From NCBI GenBank assembly GCA_018266775.1, contig JAFDZS010000011.1:193245-257244 (forward strand): a stretch of 64,000 nt of DNA, read 5' to 3'. A program made the position numbers and the translations under genes. Of the stretch, positions 43,178 through 52,180 are shown piece after piece. Below the pieces are notes generated by a model. That model did no database searches and was not told where the DNA came from. It worked only from the letters and a program-made list of their open reading frames with translations. The stretch comes from Bacteroidota bacterium. Lineage in GTDB: Bacteria; Bacteroidota; Bacteroidia; Chitinophagales; Chitinophagaceae. Each line of letters begins with the position of its first letter. Positions within the stretch are counted from its first letter, which is position 1.

Positions 43178-45658
43178 TTATTTTTTACGGAAAATTTTCA
43201 CCACATCAATCCATAACGTACCGCAAATTGCCGCAGCAATACAGGTAAACCATTGGCTGATGGTTAATACTTCCACCCTGAATAATTGGTTTACAAAAGG
43301 TACATACATTAATGCTGTCATAAACAAAACGGTGATTACAATAACAACAGGTATCATGTAATTCCTGTACCCAATTGTTTTCCAAACCGGGTACCGGAAT
43401 GAACGGTTGCTGAGTGTAAGAAAAATATTACTGCACAACAGGGTAATGAAAATAACAGAACGTACTGTATCCTCAGTTCCGCCTTCCTTTATAAAATAAT
43501 AACCTGCTCCCAAACAGCCAGCCGTGATCATCAAACCCTGTACTACACTTAAAAGCAATTGCCTGAAAGAAAGAAAATTTACCGTATCCCTTCTGGGCAT
43601 ACGGAGCATGGTACCGGGTTCCATGGGTTCATTTTCGTACACAATGGAACAGGTTGGCCCCATGATCAGTTCAAGAAAAATAACATGTACAGGCGAAAAT
43701 ATATCCGTGAATTTCCAGGCCAGTAATAACGGCAGTGTAACTACCAGGATGATAGGAATATGAATGGACACTATATACTGGATGGCTTTTTTCAAATTGT
43801 CGTAAATCTTTCTGCCCAATGCAACCGCATCGGTCATATGGCTGAGGTCATCATCAGTTAAGATCAATGACGCCGCATTTTTGGCCACTTCACTGCCGCG
43901 TTTCCCCATAGCAATACCAATATGCGCAGCCTTTAATGCCGGGCCATCATTTACCCCATCGCCTGTCATGGCAACAACAGCTCCGTTATCCCGCAATGCG
44001 TTGATCACTTTCAGTTTTGCTTCGGGAAACATTCTTGCAAACACATTTACCTGCTGCACTTTTTGCTGCAGGGTTGTGGCATCCATGTGCAGCACCTCCT
44101 GCCCTGTCAGCACTTCATCATAAGCAAGGTTCACCTGGCGGGCAATCGCCATAGCCGTTTCAGCATAATCGCCGGTGATCATTTTTACACTGATGCCGGC
44201 CTGCTGAAATGATTGCAGCGTTTCAGCAATATGCTCTTTCGGAGGATCCTGGAATGCAACCAACCCCAAAAATTCAAATTGAAAATCCTGCTGCACCGCG
44301 GGCCATTTTTTTTCAGCAGGGATACCTTTACCAACACCCAGTACGCGGTATCCTTCTGCAGCAAAATGAATAACCTGTTCTTCAATATGTTTTAATGCGG
44401 CAACAGAAAGCGCACTTTGTTTTAAAATGGCTTCCGGTGCGCCTTTAGCGGCAATAATGGTTTCCCCGGTTTTATTGCTGAAGATGTGTGTCATCATGGG
44501 TGGATTGCCGCCAATGGGATATTCATGCACCTGTTCATAATTATTTCGTTTATCCACAACTGTTGTTGTTTCATATAAAGCATGAATGGCTTTCTCCATA
44601 GGGTCAAAAGGTTGCGTTTCGCTGCTCCACATGGCATACTCCAGCAACTCATGCGGCAAAGAATCTTTTTTTGCTGCATCAGTTACACTGCGTGACACAG
44701 CATCGTAGAACCAGGCTACAGACATTTTGTTCTGTGTAAGCGTTCCGGTTTTATCGCAACATATTGTAGTAGCAGACCCCAGTGTTTCCACATATTGCGG
44801 TTGTTTTACAATGACATTATTTTTCAGCAAACGAAAGGCACCCAATGCCATAAACGTACTGAATGCAACAGGAATTTCTTCCGGCAGTATACTCATGGCC
44901 AGCGTAAGGCCCTGCAAAAATGAACGCACCACATCGTGCGAACGGTAGTAATTAAACCCTATTACAATCAGGAATGCAACGGCACCTATCCATACCATAT
45001 AGCGGACAAAAGCACGGATCTGTTGCTGCAAAGGCGTTTTAGTAACATTGATTTCCTGCATGGAAAGGCCAATCTTCCCCAGCATGGTTTTCAAACCCAC
45101 TGCGGTTACCAGTACCGTGGCGGATCCACTTACCGCTAAAGCCCCCCGGTATACATTATTATTGTGTGTTACACTTTTGCCGATGGCAAATGATTCTCCT
45201 GTAAGAATGGATTCATTTACTGAAAAATCGTTGGCAAGGATGATTGTTCCGTCCGCAGGAATTATTGCCCCTTCTTCCAGCAGTAAAAGGTCATTCACCA
45301 CAATGTCTTCAGTGGCCACCAAAACCAGTTTTCCATCCCTGGTCGCTTTTGTTTTAGCTGCTGAAATTTTCTTCAGTGCTTCCATGGCATTTTTACTGCG
45401 GTATTCCTGTATAAGTGATATGCCGGCAACAATACATACCGATACCAGCATGATAACACCTTCTTTATAATCACCCACAGCAAAATAAATAACGCAGGCG
45501 GCTACCAGCAGCAGGAACATTGGTTCCAGCATGATCTCTTTCAAAACCTGCCAAAACACCCTGTTGCCCTCAGCATCCAGGGCATTACTGCCATGCCTGC
45601 GGCGGCTTTCCGTTACCTGTTCGTCAGTCAGCCCGTTCATATTTACAGTGTGTGCCAT
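43178..45658 (-). CDS. P-type cation-transporting ATPase
   Basis: An 826-residue P2-like ion pump. Motifs: short cation-ATPase N domain (GLTDEQVTESRRRHGSNALD), TGES at 153-156, the M4 ion-binding segment SILPEEIPVAFSTFMALGAF (Pro-Glu-Glu), the phosphorylation site CCDKTGTLTQNKM with Asp302, KGAPEAILKQSAL in the nucleotide-binding domain and the hinge VVAMTGDGVNDGPALKAAHI. The C-terminal group of hydrophobic helices includes LELIMGPTCSIVYENEPMEP. PEEIPV rather than the PEGLPA of classical calcium pumps leaves the ion uncertain (Ca2+ or another divalent or monovalent cation). Confidence 0.92.
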   Translation of the reverse strand: MAHTVNMNGLTDEQVTESRRRHGSNALDAEGNRVFWQVLKEIMLEPMFLLLVAACVIYFAVGDYKEGVIMLVSVCIVAGISLIQEYRSKNAMEALKKISAAKTKATRDGKLVLVATEDIVVNDLLLLEEGAIIPADGTIILANDFSVNESILTGESFAIGKSVTHNNNVYRGALAVSGSATVLVTAVGLKTMLGKIGLSMQEINVTKTPLQQQIRAFVRYMVWIGAVAFLIVIGFNYYRSHDVVRSFLQGLTLAMSILPEEIPVAFSTFMALGAFRLLKNNVIVKQPQYVETLGSATTICCDKTGTLTQNKMSVAWFYDAVSRSVTDAAKKDSLPHELLEYAMWSSETQPFDPMEKAIHALYETTTVVDKRNNYEQVHEYPIGGNPPMMTHIFSNKTGETIIAAKGAPEAILKQSALSVAALKHIEEQVIHFAAEGYRVLGVGKGIPAEKKWPAVQQDFQFEFLGLVAFQDPPKEHIAETLQSFQQAGISVKMITGDYAETAMAIARQVNLAYDEVLTGQEVLHMDATTLQQKVQQVNVFARMFPEAKLKVINALRDNGAVVAMTGDGVNDGPALKAAHIGIAMGKRGSEVAKNAASLILTDDDLSHMTDAVALGRKIYDNLKKAIQYIVSIHIPIILVVTLPLLLAWKFTDIFSPVHVIFLELIMGPTCSIVYENEPMEPGTMLRMPRRDTVNFLSFRQLLLSVVQGLMITAGCLGAGYYFIKEGGTEDTVRSVIFITLLCSNIFLTLSNRSFRYPVWKTIGYRNYMIPVVIVITVLFMTALMYVPFVNQLFRVEVLTISQWFTCIAAAICGTLWIDVVKIFRKK

Positions 45659-45736
45659 GTTGGAAAATTATATTGAAAACCATTTGCAATTGCTGATAAG
45701 CTGCATCTTTTAAAATGATTGTAGTCAAGTTGCAGC

Positions 45737-46339
45737 TTAGTGGCGCTTCCTGTGCCCGATACCGGTGGTAACGGCTGAACGCACGATTAATGAAACTGCC
45801 ATTACCGCAAAGATGATCAAACTGATGGTGGGCTTATAAAAACCAATGATGATAGCAATGATATATAAAATATTAACAGTAATATAAGTGGTAAGCTGAA
45901 TTTTCATCACTTTAGCGGAGAACGCCGGGGTGGCCAGCGATTTATTGCGCATTAAATACAGGAACATAATGAAGCCGGTACCGTTGGCCAGCAAGAGGTT
46001 GCAGCCATACACCACTACAGGAATGGTGGTAAAAGGATATTCGCCCATCAGCATGGCCGGAAAAGGTAAAAAGCTGATGAACAATAACAGGATAATATTA
46101 AGCCAAAGCAGTACCCCATCTACCTGTGCAATATGCGTAAACGCATTGTGATGAAACACCCAGTACATACCAATGAGTAAAAAGCTGAGGATATATGCAC
46201 TGATGGCCGGAAGCATAGCTGTCAAAGCCTGCAAAAGGTCATGATAAGGCGTGTGTGGAATTTTTACATTCAGGATCAGCAATGTGATCACAATGGCAAA
46301 CACACCATCGCTAAAGGCTTCCAGGCGGTTTTTATTCAT
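45737..46339 (-). CDS. TMEM175-family (DUF1211) potassium channel
   Basis: A 200-residue membrane protein. The signature RLEAFSDGVFAIVITLLILN at residues 5-24 is the first helix with the conserved FSD motif of bacterial TMEM175 channels. Six hydrophobic helices are visible in total (for example AISAYILSFLLIGMYWVFHH with the WxxHH end and LLWLNIILLLFISFLPFPAM). These proteins form tetrameric, leak-like K+ channels. The gene is between the P-type ATPase and a GNAT gene, all on the minus strand; it ends 78 bases from the ATPase start. Confidence 0.92.
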   Translation of the reverse strand: MNKNRLEAFSDGVFAIVITLLILNVKIPHTPYHDLLQALTAMLPAISAYILSFLLIGMYWVFHHNAFTHIAQVDGVLLWLNIILLLFISFLPFPAMLMGEYPFTTIPVVVYGCNLLLANGTGFIMFLYLMRNKSLATPAFSAKVMKIQLTTYITVNILYIIAIIIGFYKPTISLIIFAVMAVSLIVRSAVTTGIGHRKRH

Positions 46340-46348
46340 TCGGTTTGA

Positions 46349-46882
46349 TTATTGCAGTTTCTTTTCCATTACCATAAATTCCAGTTGCTGTTTGTGCCTT
46401 CCGGAAACGCCGTCTTCTGTAAATGGTTTTCGTATACCAGTGTCGGTATAACCGTGCCTTTTATACCAGTTAATAAGTTCCTCTCTTACACTGATCACTG
46501 TCATGTACACGGCACTGCAACGATGCTGTACTGCATATTCATCAGCGGCTTTTAATAATTGTTTACCCGTGCCTGCGCCCTGTAACTGCGGTACCACGCT
46601 CAGCATACCGAGGTATACTTTATCATCATGCCGCTGCAGGTTTACACAACCGATGATTTGTTGTTCGTCATTCCTGCAGGTGAGCATTACGCTGCCGGGC
46701 TGTTGTATCACTTCCACCACGCCGGTTGCGTTGGTACGCACTTCACCATCTATCAGGTGCGCTTCCGTTGTCCAGCCCTGTTTGGAGCCCTCACCGCGGT
46801 AAGCGCTGTTGAGTAATTGCGCAATAGCTTCCGCATCTGCTGTGGTGGCAATGGTAATATTGGGGTTGGTAAATAGTGTCAT
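46349..46882 (-). CDS. GNAT-family N-acetyltransferase
   Basis: A 177-residue acetyl-CoA-dependent transferase from the ATG at 46882 (MTLFTNPNITIATTADAEAI); a TTG further upstream at 46891 is less likely. The acetyl-CoA-binding loop is LSVVPQLQGAGTGKQLLKAA (Q-x-x-G-x-G pattern), preceded by IIGCVNLQRHDDKVYLGML and followed by AVYMTVISVREELINWYKRH with GYTDTGIRKPF. The acceptor is unknown. It ends 9 bases before the TMEM175 gene start. Confidence 0.9.
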   Translation of the reverse strand: MTLFTNPNITIATTADAEAIAQLLNSAYRGEGSKQGWTTEAHLIDGEVRTNATGVVEVIQQPGSVMLTCRNDEQQIIGCVNLQRHDDKVYLGMLSVVPQLQGAGTGKQLLKAADEYAVQHRCSAVYMTVISVREELINWYKRHGYTDTGIRKPFTEDGVSGRHKQQLEFMVMEKKLQ

Positions 46883-47044
46883 ACCAAACAAAAATAAAGG
46901 ATAATTGTGATGCCCGGAAAATATTAACCGCAGGCTTTGGCAGGGTTTAGTACCGGTAAAAGAAGATTTTTGTAGTAAATAAAGTAAAGTTGATGTAGAA
47001 AAAGATGTAAAGTTGGCATCAGACGGTTTTAAATAGACGAAAAA

Positions 47045-47075
47045 CTTGCAACTGAAAACAGACTATTTAATTTTG
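47045..47075 (+). promoter_or_regulatory. Promoter of the type IX secreted protein gene
   Basis: -33 CTTG (47045-47048), 19-base spacer, -7 TAATTTTG (47068-47075), close to TTTG / TAnnTTTG. The possible GTG start at 47075 lies in the -7 box, so translation must begin downstream; the ATG at 47114 gives a leader of about 32 bases. Confidence 0.65.
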
Positions 47076-47113
47076 TGCAGAATATCCTTGTAAACAAACC
47101 TAAATCTTTCCGT

Positions 47114-49387
47114 ATGAAACCTTTTTTACTTCCCGTGCAGGGTAAAGTATTACTGCTGCCGGTGTTATTCATTCTTTCTTTTTTCCAATCCACAGCGCAA
47201 TGCAATGTGAATGACAAGTATGATAAAATTATCAGCGGTTATCATTCATCAATTGCAATAAAAGACAACGGCACGTATGCAGTCTGGGGTTCTTCCATGT
47301 CGCAAACCGGTGCCGCAGATATCTATGCCCCGCAGGATATCAATACCACCAATTACACTGCATTAACCGGTACCATTTACAAAGCAGCGCTTGGCGGCAA
47401 AAGTGCCGGTGCCGCGGTAGACCAGGGTATTTTGCTAACGTCTGACGGGTTATGGGCCTGGGGCATTGTTGGTAATGTATTGAAAAGTACAGTGAAGTCT
47501 GCAGCTGCATTCGGGCGCATCACTTCACCATCTGGTGGTGTGGGCAGTACCACTCTTGGTTTGCCAACCGGCGTAACCCCAACTGATGTACAAAGTATTT
47601 TTGCCACTTACCAAACATTAATTTTGCTTACTAAAATTGTAAATAATGTGGGCGGAGATGTTTACATGCTTACCCAAACCTCATTGGCTGATGAAGCCAA
47701 TGGCGGAACGGTTGGCACTGCAGGCTCCTCCACATGGCAAAGGGTTAAGATTGATGCGTCCACTTACCTGACCAACGTCAACGCTGTAAGGGGCCAGGTA
47801 TATAATACCACCAACAATGCGTTTATAGCATCCACTACCGGCGGGCTGTTATACACCTGGGGCAACACCACATATACTGGCAATGGAAGTGCTGTTGCTG
47901 CAAGAAATTATGCTACGTTAATGACGCTGCCAACTGAAAGTGCTGCCAGTATTATTCCTAAAATGATTGGTGTAACCGGAGGAGGCGCAAGTGGTGCCAC
48001 CACTGTTAAAAATACCTATTATGTATTGAGCACTACCGGCAACCTGTACAGCCTGGGCGATAACTCGCAAAAACAGTGCGGTGATTTTACCAGTACTGAA
48101 CGTACCAGCTGGGTACAGGTTAAAAAAAGCAGTACCGCCAATGACTATCTCACCAACGTCAATTTTTTCAGTTGCCAGGAACACAATGCGTCTTACCCGG
48201 CAATAGCAGCAGTTACCACCAACGGTGCTTTATATACCTGGGGCAATAACAGTTCCGGTATGCTGGCCCGTTCAGATAATGGTGCTGTTGGCGGCAACCT
48301 TACCACCACCACTTTCGACCCCGGCTTAACAGCAGGTGTAAGCGGTACCGTTATATCTGCAGAAATGGGTGGTCATACACTGGTATACCTTAAAGAAGGT
48401 TCCAACCAGTTTTGTTATGCCGGCCATTATACCAATGGCAGTATGGGCGATGGTGGCTCAGGAAATAACGGCAGCAGTTCTGCCAGTACATTATTACTGA
48501 ACTGTGCATCCACACCCAATATTGCCATTTGCGGTTATGTACCGGTGGCAGCCAGCACTATATATTCCTCTATCAGTACAGCCTTAAATGCCATTGCGGC
48601 CGATGGCAGCAGCATTACCAATATCACTGTGCAGTTGAAAGATGCTTCGGGCAATAATTTAACTTCAAGCGGCGGTACTGTAGATATGTTCACTACTGCC
48701 GGCACACTCAGCACAGTTACCGATAATAATAACGGTACTTATTCGGCAACACTCACCAGTGCTGCCACGCCCGGTACTGCATCGCTGAGTTTTACCATTA
48801 ATGGCAACCTGGCTTCAGGAGCAAACAGCAGTGTATCCGTAACATTTAACAGTCCGCTGGCACTCACGTGGCTTAACGTACATGCAAGCAGGCAGAGCGA
48901 TGGTGTTAAGATCAGCTGGACAACTACCAATGAAACCAATGTAAAATCATTTACCATTGAGCGCAGTTATACTGCCGCAGACTGGCAGGAAGTAATGACC
49001 GGCATCAAAGCAAATAATATTGCCGGAACCAGTTTCTATTCCCAAACGGATGTACATGCCCCAAATACAAAAGTGTATTACCGTATACGGCAGGAAGACA
49101 TGGATGGGCATTATACTTATTCAGCCACTCAATTTATAGCAGCAAAAACAGACAATAACAGTTTGGTTATTTATCCTGTACCTGTTACTTCAGGATTTCA
49201 ATTACTGAATAACGGGCAGCTTAAAATTAGCAGGATCATACTGGTAAACAGCAATGGCGCTGATGTGAGAAGCTGGACAAGTGTACAGGCATCTTATGAC
49301 ATTAAAGATATTGCACCCGGTATTTATTACCTTAGAATTGAACTGGCCGATGGCGATGTGCAGATGCTGCGCCTGAGTAAACAATAA
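47114..49387 (+). CDS. Secreted RCC1-repeat protein with Ig-like domain and type IX sorting domain
   Basis: A 757-residue exported protein. The signal peptide is MKPFLLPVQGKVLLLPVLFI and onwards to FFQSTAQC. Residues of about 30-440 hold RCC1-like propeller repeats (YAVWGSSMSQTGA, GLWAWGIVGN, LLYTWGNTTYTGNG, LYSLGDNSQKQCGD, LYTWGNNSSGMLA). Then come a bacterial Ig-like (invasin type) domain (ITVQLKDASGNNLTSSGGTV), an FnIII-like stretch (VHASRQSDGVKISWTTTNET) and a C-terminal type A sorting domain (VIYPVPVTSGFQLLNN, DIKDIAPGIYYLRIELADGD, MLRLSKQ) that sends it through the type IX secretion system to the surface. Thr/Ser/Asn-rich composition fits an extracellular protein. Ligand unknown. Confidence 0.88.
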   Translation: MKPFLLPVQGKVLLLPVLFILSFFQSTAQCNVNDKYDKIISGYHSSIAIKDNGTYAVWGSSMSQTGAADIYAPQDINTTNYTALTGTIYKAALGGKSAGAAVDQGILLTSDGLWAWGIVGNVLKSTVKSAAAFGRITSPSGGVGSTTLGLPTGVTPTDVQSIFATYQTLILLTKIVNNVGGDVYMLTQTSLADEANGGTVGTAGSSTWQRVKIDASTYLTNVNAVRGQVYNTTNNAFIASTTGGLLYTWGNTTYTGNGSAVAARNYATLMTLPTESAASIIPKMIGVTGGGASGATTVKNTYYVLSTTGNLYSLGDNSQKQCGDFTSTERTSWVQVKKSSTANDYLTNVNFFSCQEHNASYPAIAAVTTNGALYTWGNNSSGMLARSDNGAVGGNLTTTTFDPGLTAGVSGTVISAEMGGHTLVYLKEGSNQFCYAGHYTNGSMGDGGSGNNGSSSASTLLLNCASTPNIAICGYVPVAASTIYSSISTALNAIAADGSSITNITVQLKDASGNNLTSSGGTVDMFTTAGTLSTVTDNNNGTYSATLTSAATPGTASLSFTINGNLASGANSSVSVTFNSPLALTWLNVHASRQSDGVKISWTTTNETNVKSFTIERSYTAADWQEVMTGIKANNIAGTSFYSQTDVHAPNTKVYYRIRQEDMDGHYTYSATQFIAAKTDNNSLVIYPVPVTSGFQLLNNGQLKISRIILVNSNGADVRSWTSVQASYDIKDIAPGIYYLRIELADGDVQMLRLSKQ

Positions 49388-49412
49388 CTGATGATTAGCA
49401 GGGATATGAAGT

Positions 49413-49442
49413 AAAAAGGTCCGCCTGGTGCGGGCCTTTTTT
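49413..49442. terminator. Bidirectional intrinsic terminator between convergent genes
   Basis: AAAAAGGTCCGC, loop CTGGT, GCGGGCCTTTTTT: a 12-base stem with one T-G pair and A/T runs on both sides. It lies between the type IX secreted protein gene and the SRPBCC gene and touches the stop codon of the latter, so it can serve both strands. Confidence 0.85.
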
Positions 49443-49821
49443 ATTCACTGTAAAAGTCAACCAGGTTACCAAAGTAAGATTCATCCCACCCTTTGGCAAA
49501 TTCTTCATACACTTCATCAGGAATATTAGTGTGCAGTAATTCTGCCGATGTGCCTTTTTTATGCGGATGAAGTTTAATGGTAACAACAGATTCTTTTTCC
49601 TCGCCATCAAAATACCATTGCTGAACAATTTTGCTGTTGGGCTCAAAAGCAATATTCTTACCCACAATATCACCATCCCACAGGGAAAATTCGCTGCCGG
49701 GTACAGTGCTCATTTCCGCTTCTGCACCGGTCCATAGTTTAAGTGTATGGGGCAGCGTTAAGGCAAGGTATACTTCTTCCGGCGGGGCAGGAATAATATA
49801 ATATTTCTTAAAATCTTTCAT
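49441..49821 (-). CDS. SRPBCC (AHSA1-like) domain protein
   Basis: A 126-residue single-domain protein of the START/SRPBCC fold, starting at ATG 49821 (MKDFKKYYIIPAPPEEVYLA). Other marks are the long loop LTLPHTLKLWTGAEAEMSTV, the strands FSLWDGDIVGKNIAFEPNSK and IVQQWYFDGEEKESVVTIKL, and the C-terminal helix EEFAKGWDESYFGNLVDFY. The fold binds hydrophobic ligands or client proteins; AHSA1-like annotation reflects fold and not proven Hsp90 binding. No neighbours suggest a pathway. Confidence 0.87.
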   Translation of the reverse strand: MKDFKKYYIIPAPPEEVYLALTLPHTLKLWTGAEAEMSTVPGSEFSLWDGDIVGKNIAFEPNSKIVQQWYFDGEEKESVVTIKLHPHKKGTSAELLHTNIPDEVYEEFAKGWDESYFGNLVDFYSE

Positions 49822-49910
49822 AATTAAGCAGTGAATATACAAAGATACACGTGAAAATACTAAATGGTAAATCCCGTGAAAACCCTTATAAAAAATATTA
49901 TCAATTTAAA

Positions 49911-49918
49911 TATATTTG
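49911..49918 (+). promoter_or_regulatory. -7 box of the degenerate sensor kinase gene
   Basis: TATATTTG matches TAnnTTTG. No TTTG lies at the expected -33 distance, so this is half a promoter. The expected start point is near 49925, leaving about 60 bases of leader. Confidence 0.35.
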
Positions 49919-49984
49919 ATGGAAATTTCAGGTTGCTGGATTTTGCAGTAAATTACCTATCGTTTAAGCAAACAGAAAAAATCT

Positions 49985-51007
49985 ATGACCGTTGATATTC
50001 CACAAAACGGGAACCTCAGCGATATCGGTCTGCATGTAGCAGACCAAATTGAAGCAATGCTCTCCTACTGGGATAAGAACCTTATCTGCCGGTATGCAAA
50101 CAAAGCTTTTAAGCACTGGTTTGGTCTGTCACAATCCCAAATGATTGACAAAATGCACCTGAGCGAATTGCTGGGTGAAGTATTTGAAAAAAACCGCACG
50201 CATATTGAAGCGGCACTTGCAGGTACACGGCAGCAGTTTGAAAGAGAATTACTGTTATTTAATGGTGAAGTTAAAAATGTGCTCACCACTTATATTCCCC
50301 ATTTTGAGCAAAATAAAGTGAGTGGCTTTTTTGTGCATGTTGCAGACGTGACCAAATTAAAAACGCTGGAAAAAGAACTGAAATATACGCACCAGCAAAT
50401 GCTGCGCAGCGTAATTGAATCGCAGGAAGAAGAGCGTATGCGTATTGCCTACATTCTTGGAGAAAGTGTGAACCAAACGCTGGTATACTGCAAAATGATT
50501 TTGCAGATGGAGTTAAAGAAGCATACAGAAAACGCCGCAGAGTCCAGCCTGATTCAGAATGTAAACAAAGCTATTGGGGAATTAAATGAACTGAACCGCA
50601 ACCTGGTACCCTCTGCCATTGAACACTTTGGTTTTATTAAAGGCACTGCTGATTATATCGATAATTTTACAGCCCATACCCAGCATGAAATTTTCTTTAA
50701 ATGCACCAATGAAGCCATCGAATCAATAGCCCTTGCAGATAAGCTGTCTTTCTTCCGCATTATTCAGAATTTTTTGCAGATCGTTAAGGCAAACACCAGG
50801 GCGCTCCATATTAATATTACTGTACAGTACCATGCCCCGAAGATTAGTTTCCTGCTGGGTAAGTCTGAAAAGAGCTTTCACTTCGACCGTTCCAGCAAAG
50901 AATATAAAGACATCCAGATCCGCGTGGAATATTATGGCGGCACGCTGGAACAGATCCACACTTCATCTGCCAGTATACTGAAAATTGCATTCGCACTTCC
51001 CCAATAA
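49985..51007 (+). CDS. PAS protein with degenerate, probably inactive histidine-kinase core
   Basis: A 340-residue protein with one PAS domain (MLSYWDKNLICRYANKAFKH, FGLSQSQMIDKM, FVHVADVTKLKTLEKELK) and a kinase-like remainder. The helix that in the two related kinases of this window reads ER..I..ELHDN.NQLL here reads ERMRIAYILGESVNQTL, so the phosphoacceptor His is Gly159 and the following Asp is Glu. In the ATPase part the N-box Asn is lost (RIIQNFLQIVKANTRA) and no DxGxG box is present. It can be expected neither to bind ATP in the normal way nor to autophosphorylate. It may sense through PAS and act by heterodimerising with a related kinase; that role is inference. Confidence 0.82.
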   Translation: MTVDIPQNGNLSDIGLHVADQIEAMLSYWDKNLICRYANKAFKHWFGLSQSQMIDKMHLSELLGEVFEKNRTHIEAALAGTRQQFERELLLFNGEVKNVLTTYIPHFEQNKVSGFFVHVADVTKLKTLEKELKYTHQQMLRSVIESQEEERMRIAYILGESVNQTLVYCKMILQMELKKHTENAAESSLIQNVNKAIGELNELNRNLVPSAIEHFGFIKGTADYIDNFTAHTQHEIFFKCTNEAIESIALADKLSFFRIIQNFLQIVKANTRALHINITVQYHAPKISFLLGKSEKSFHFDRSSKEYKDIQIRVEYYGGTLEQIHTSSASILKIAFALPQ

Positions 51008-51085
51008 TAATCTGCGCTTCGTTAACGCCTGTTTAATACTATATTTGAAGAAGACCGCGTTTTAGTGTTTAAACCAAATCTATTC

Positions 51086-51577
51086 ATGAAAAATTTTTTT
51101 GCAGCCATCAGTATTTCCTGCCTTTTGTTTGCCTGTCATACAAATGATGACGGAGGAAATAATACCAGCACACCCGCACAAGACACTGTTCCTGCACCGC
51201 CCAAAGAAGATTCAGCCACCATAGTTTTACGGGGCATTATTACGCCGTTGGTAAAAAATGACCTTGAAATGGCCAGCACTGTAAAGTGGATGTATATTAC
51301 CGATATCACCCATCAAATGATTTCTTTAAAAGCATATTACAGCATACAAAAAGAACAACTGGAAAAGAACGCCAAATCATCCACCAATAAAGAAAAAACA
51401 GCCAAAGCTTTAGCTTATCTTGATGAGATGATAGCAAAAGCATCAACCGCTGCTGATGTTTATAAAGTTCAATTTCATCTTGCTGCCCTGCTGGGCAATG
51501 CCACTAAATACGATGAAGATCACACCCGTTACCTCGGGCATGATCTTACAGAATTAAAAATTAATTATCCCGGTTAA
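51086..51577 (+). CDS. Hypothetical lipoprotein
   Basis: A 163-residue lipoprotein from ATG 51086 (MKNFFAAISISCLLFACHTN, lipobox LFAC). A Asn/Thr/Pro-rich spacer is followed by a helical domain (VLRGIITPLVKNDLEMASTV, HQMISLKAYYSIQKEQLEKN, AKALAYLDEMIAKASTAADV). I do not recognise a family. Its TAA stop shares bases with the TAA of the convergent next gene in a TTAA palindrome (51574-51577). Confidence 0.75.
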   Translation: MKNFFAAISISCLLFACHTNDDGGNNTSTPAQDTVPAPPKEDSATIVLRGIITPLVKNDLEMASTVKWMYITDITHQMISLKAYYSIQKEQLEKNAKSSTNKEKTAKALAYLDEMIAKASTAADVYKVQFHLAALLGNATKYDEDHTRYLGHDLTELKINYPG

Positions 51578-52062
51578 TTCTTCTTTTGCCAGATGTATGC
51601 TGAATTCTCCACCTTATCTACAATAAAATCGGTGTGGCGTTTTAGTATGGCATTGGTAACGCCCCTGTTTTCAACGGCTATACCCATCATTAATTTGCCT
51701 GTGCCGGTAATATAAAACTGGCAGGGTTGTACATTGAAATTCTCTCTCAGCAGTTTATTATTTACCGCGGTATCGTTTGTTGCGGGGCCAAGAAATACAG
51801 TTAACCATATAAAGTTGGTGCTGGGGCTTATTTCGTAAGCTACCGGCACATTCAGGCTGGCGCTTTTATGCACTACTTCAAATTTTTCTTTTCCTTCAGC
51901 TTTTTCAAGATCGTTAACGGTATAGCCCAGCTGTACCAGTTTTTCCCTTAGCTCCGTCCTGGTTAATGGGCTGCAATCCTGTGCTTTTACCATAATAGTG
52001 CAAACGCTGAAAATGGCAAGCATGATAAAACGGGTAAAATGTGTGGTGGTCATAGTGTGCAA
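51574..52062 (-). CDS. Hypothetical secreted protein, YbjN/T3S-chaperone-like fold
   Basis: A 162-residue protein with a signal peptide (FIMLAIFSVCTIMVKAQDC). The body (TRTELREKLVQLGYTVNDLE, NVPVAYEISPSTNFIWLTVF, NKLLRENFNVQPCQFYITGT, GKLMMGIAVENRGVTNAILK) has the order of helices and strands of the YbjN or type III secretion-chaperone-like fold, in an exported version. No function can be given. Start may be the ATG at 52062 or the one three codons later. Confidence 0.7.
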   Translation of the reverse strand: MHTMTTTHFTRFIMLAIFSVCTIMVKAQDCSPLTRTELREKLVQLGYTVNDLEKAEGKEKFEVVHKSASLNVPVAYEISPSTNFIWLTVFLGPATNDTAVNNKLLRENFNVQPCQFYITGTGKLMMGIAVENRGVTNAILKRHTDFIVDKVENSAYIWQKKN

Positions 52063-52114
52063 TTTTTCAATAAAAATATAAAGAGTACATACAATTACAA
52101 TACCTTGTACACGG

Positions 52115-52161
52115 TATTTTAAAAAATAAGCAGCATCATCCCCTGCGGGACAATGCTGCTT
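52115..52161 (-). terminator. Intrinsic terminator after ppdK
   Basis: AAGCAGCAT (52128-52136) and ATGCTGCTT (52153-52161) form a perfect 9-base stem; an inner GTCCCGCAGGGGATG stretch adds pairing. On the minus strand the stem is followed by ATTTTTTAAAA. Confidence 0.8.
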
Positions 52162-52180
52162 TCAGCAAATGAATGAACAA

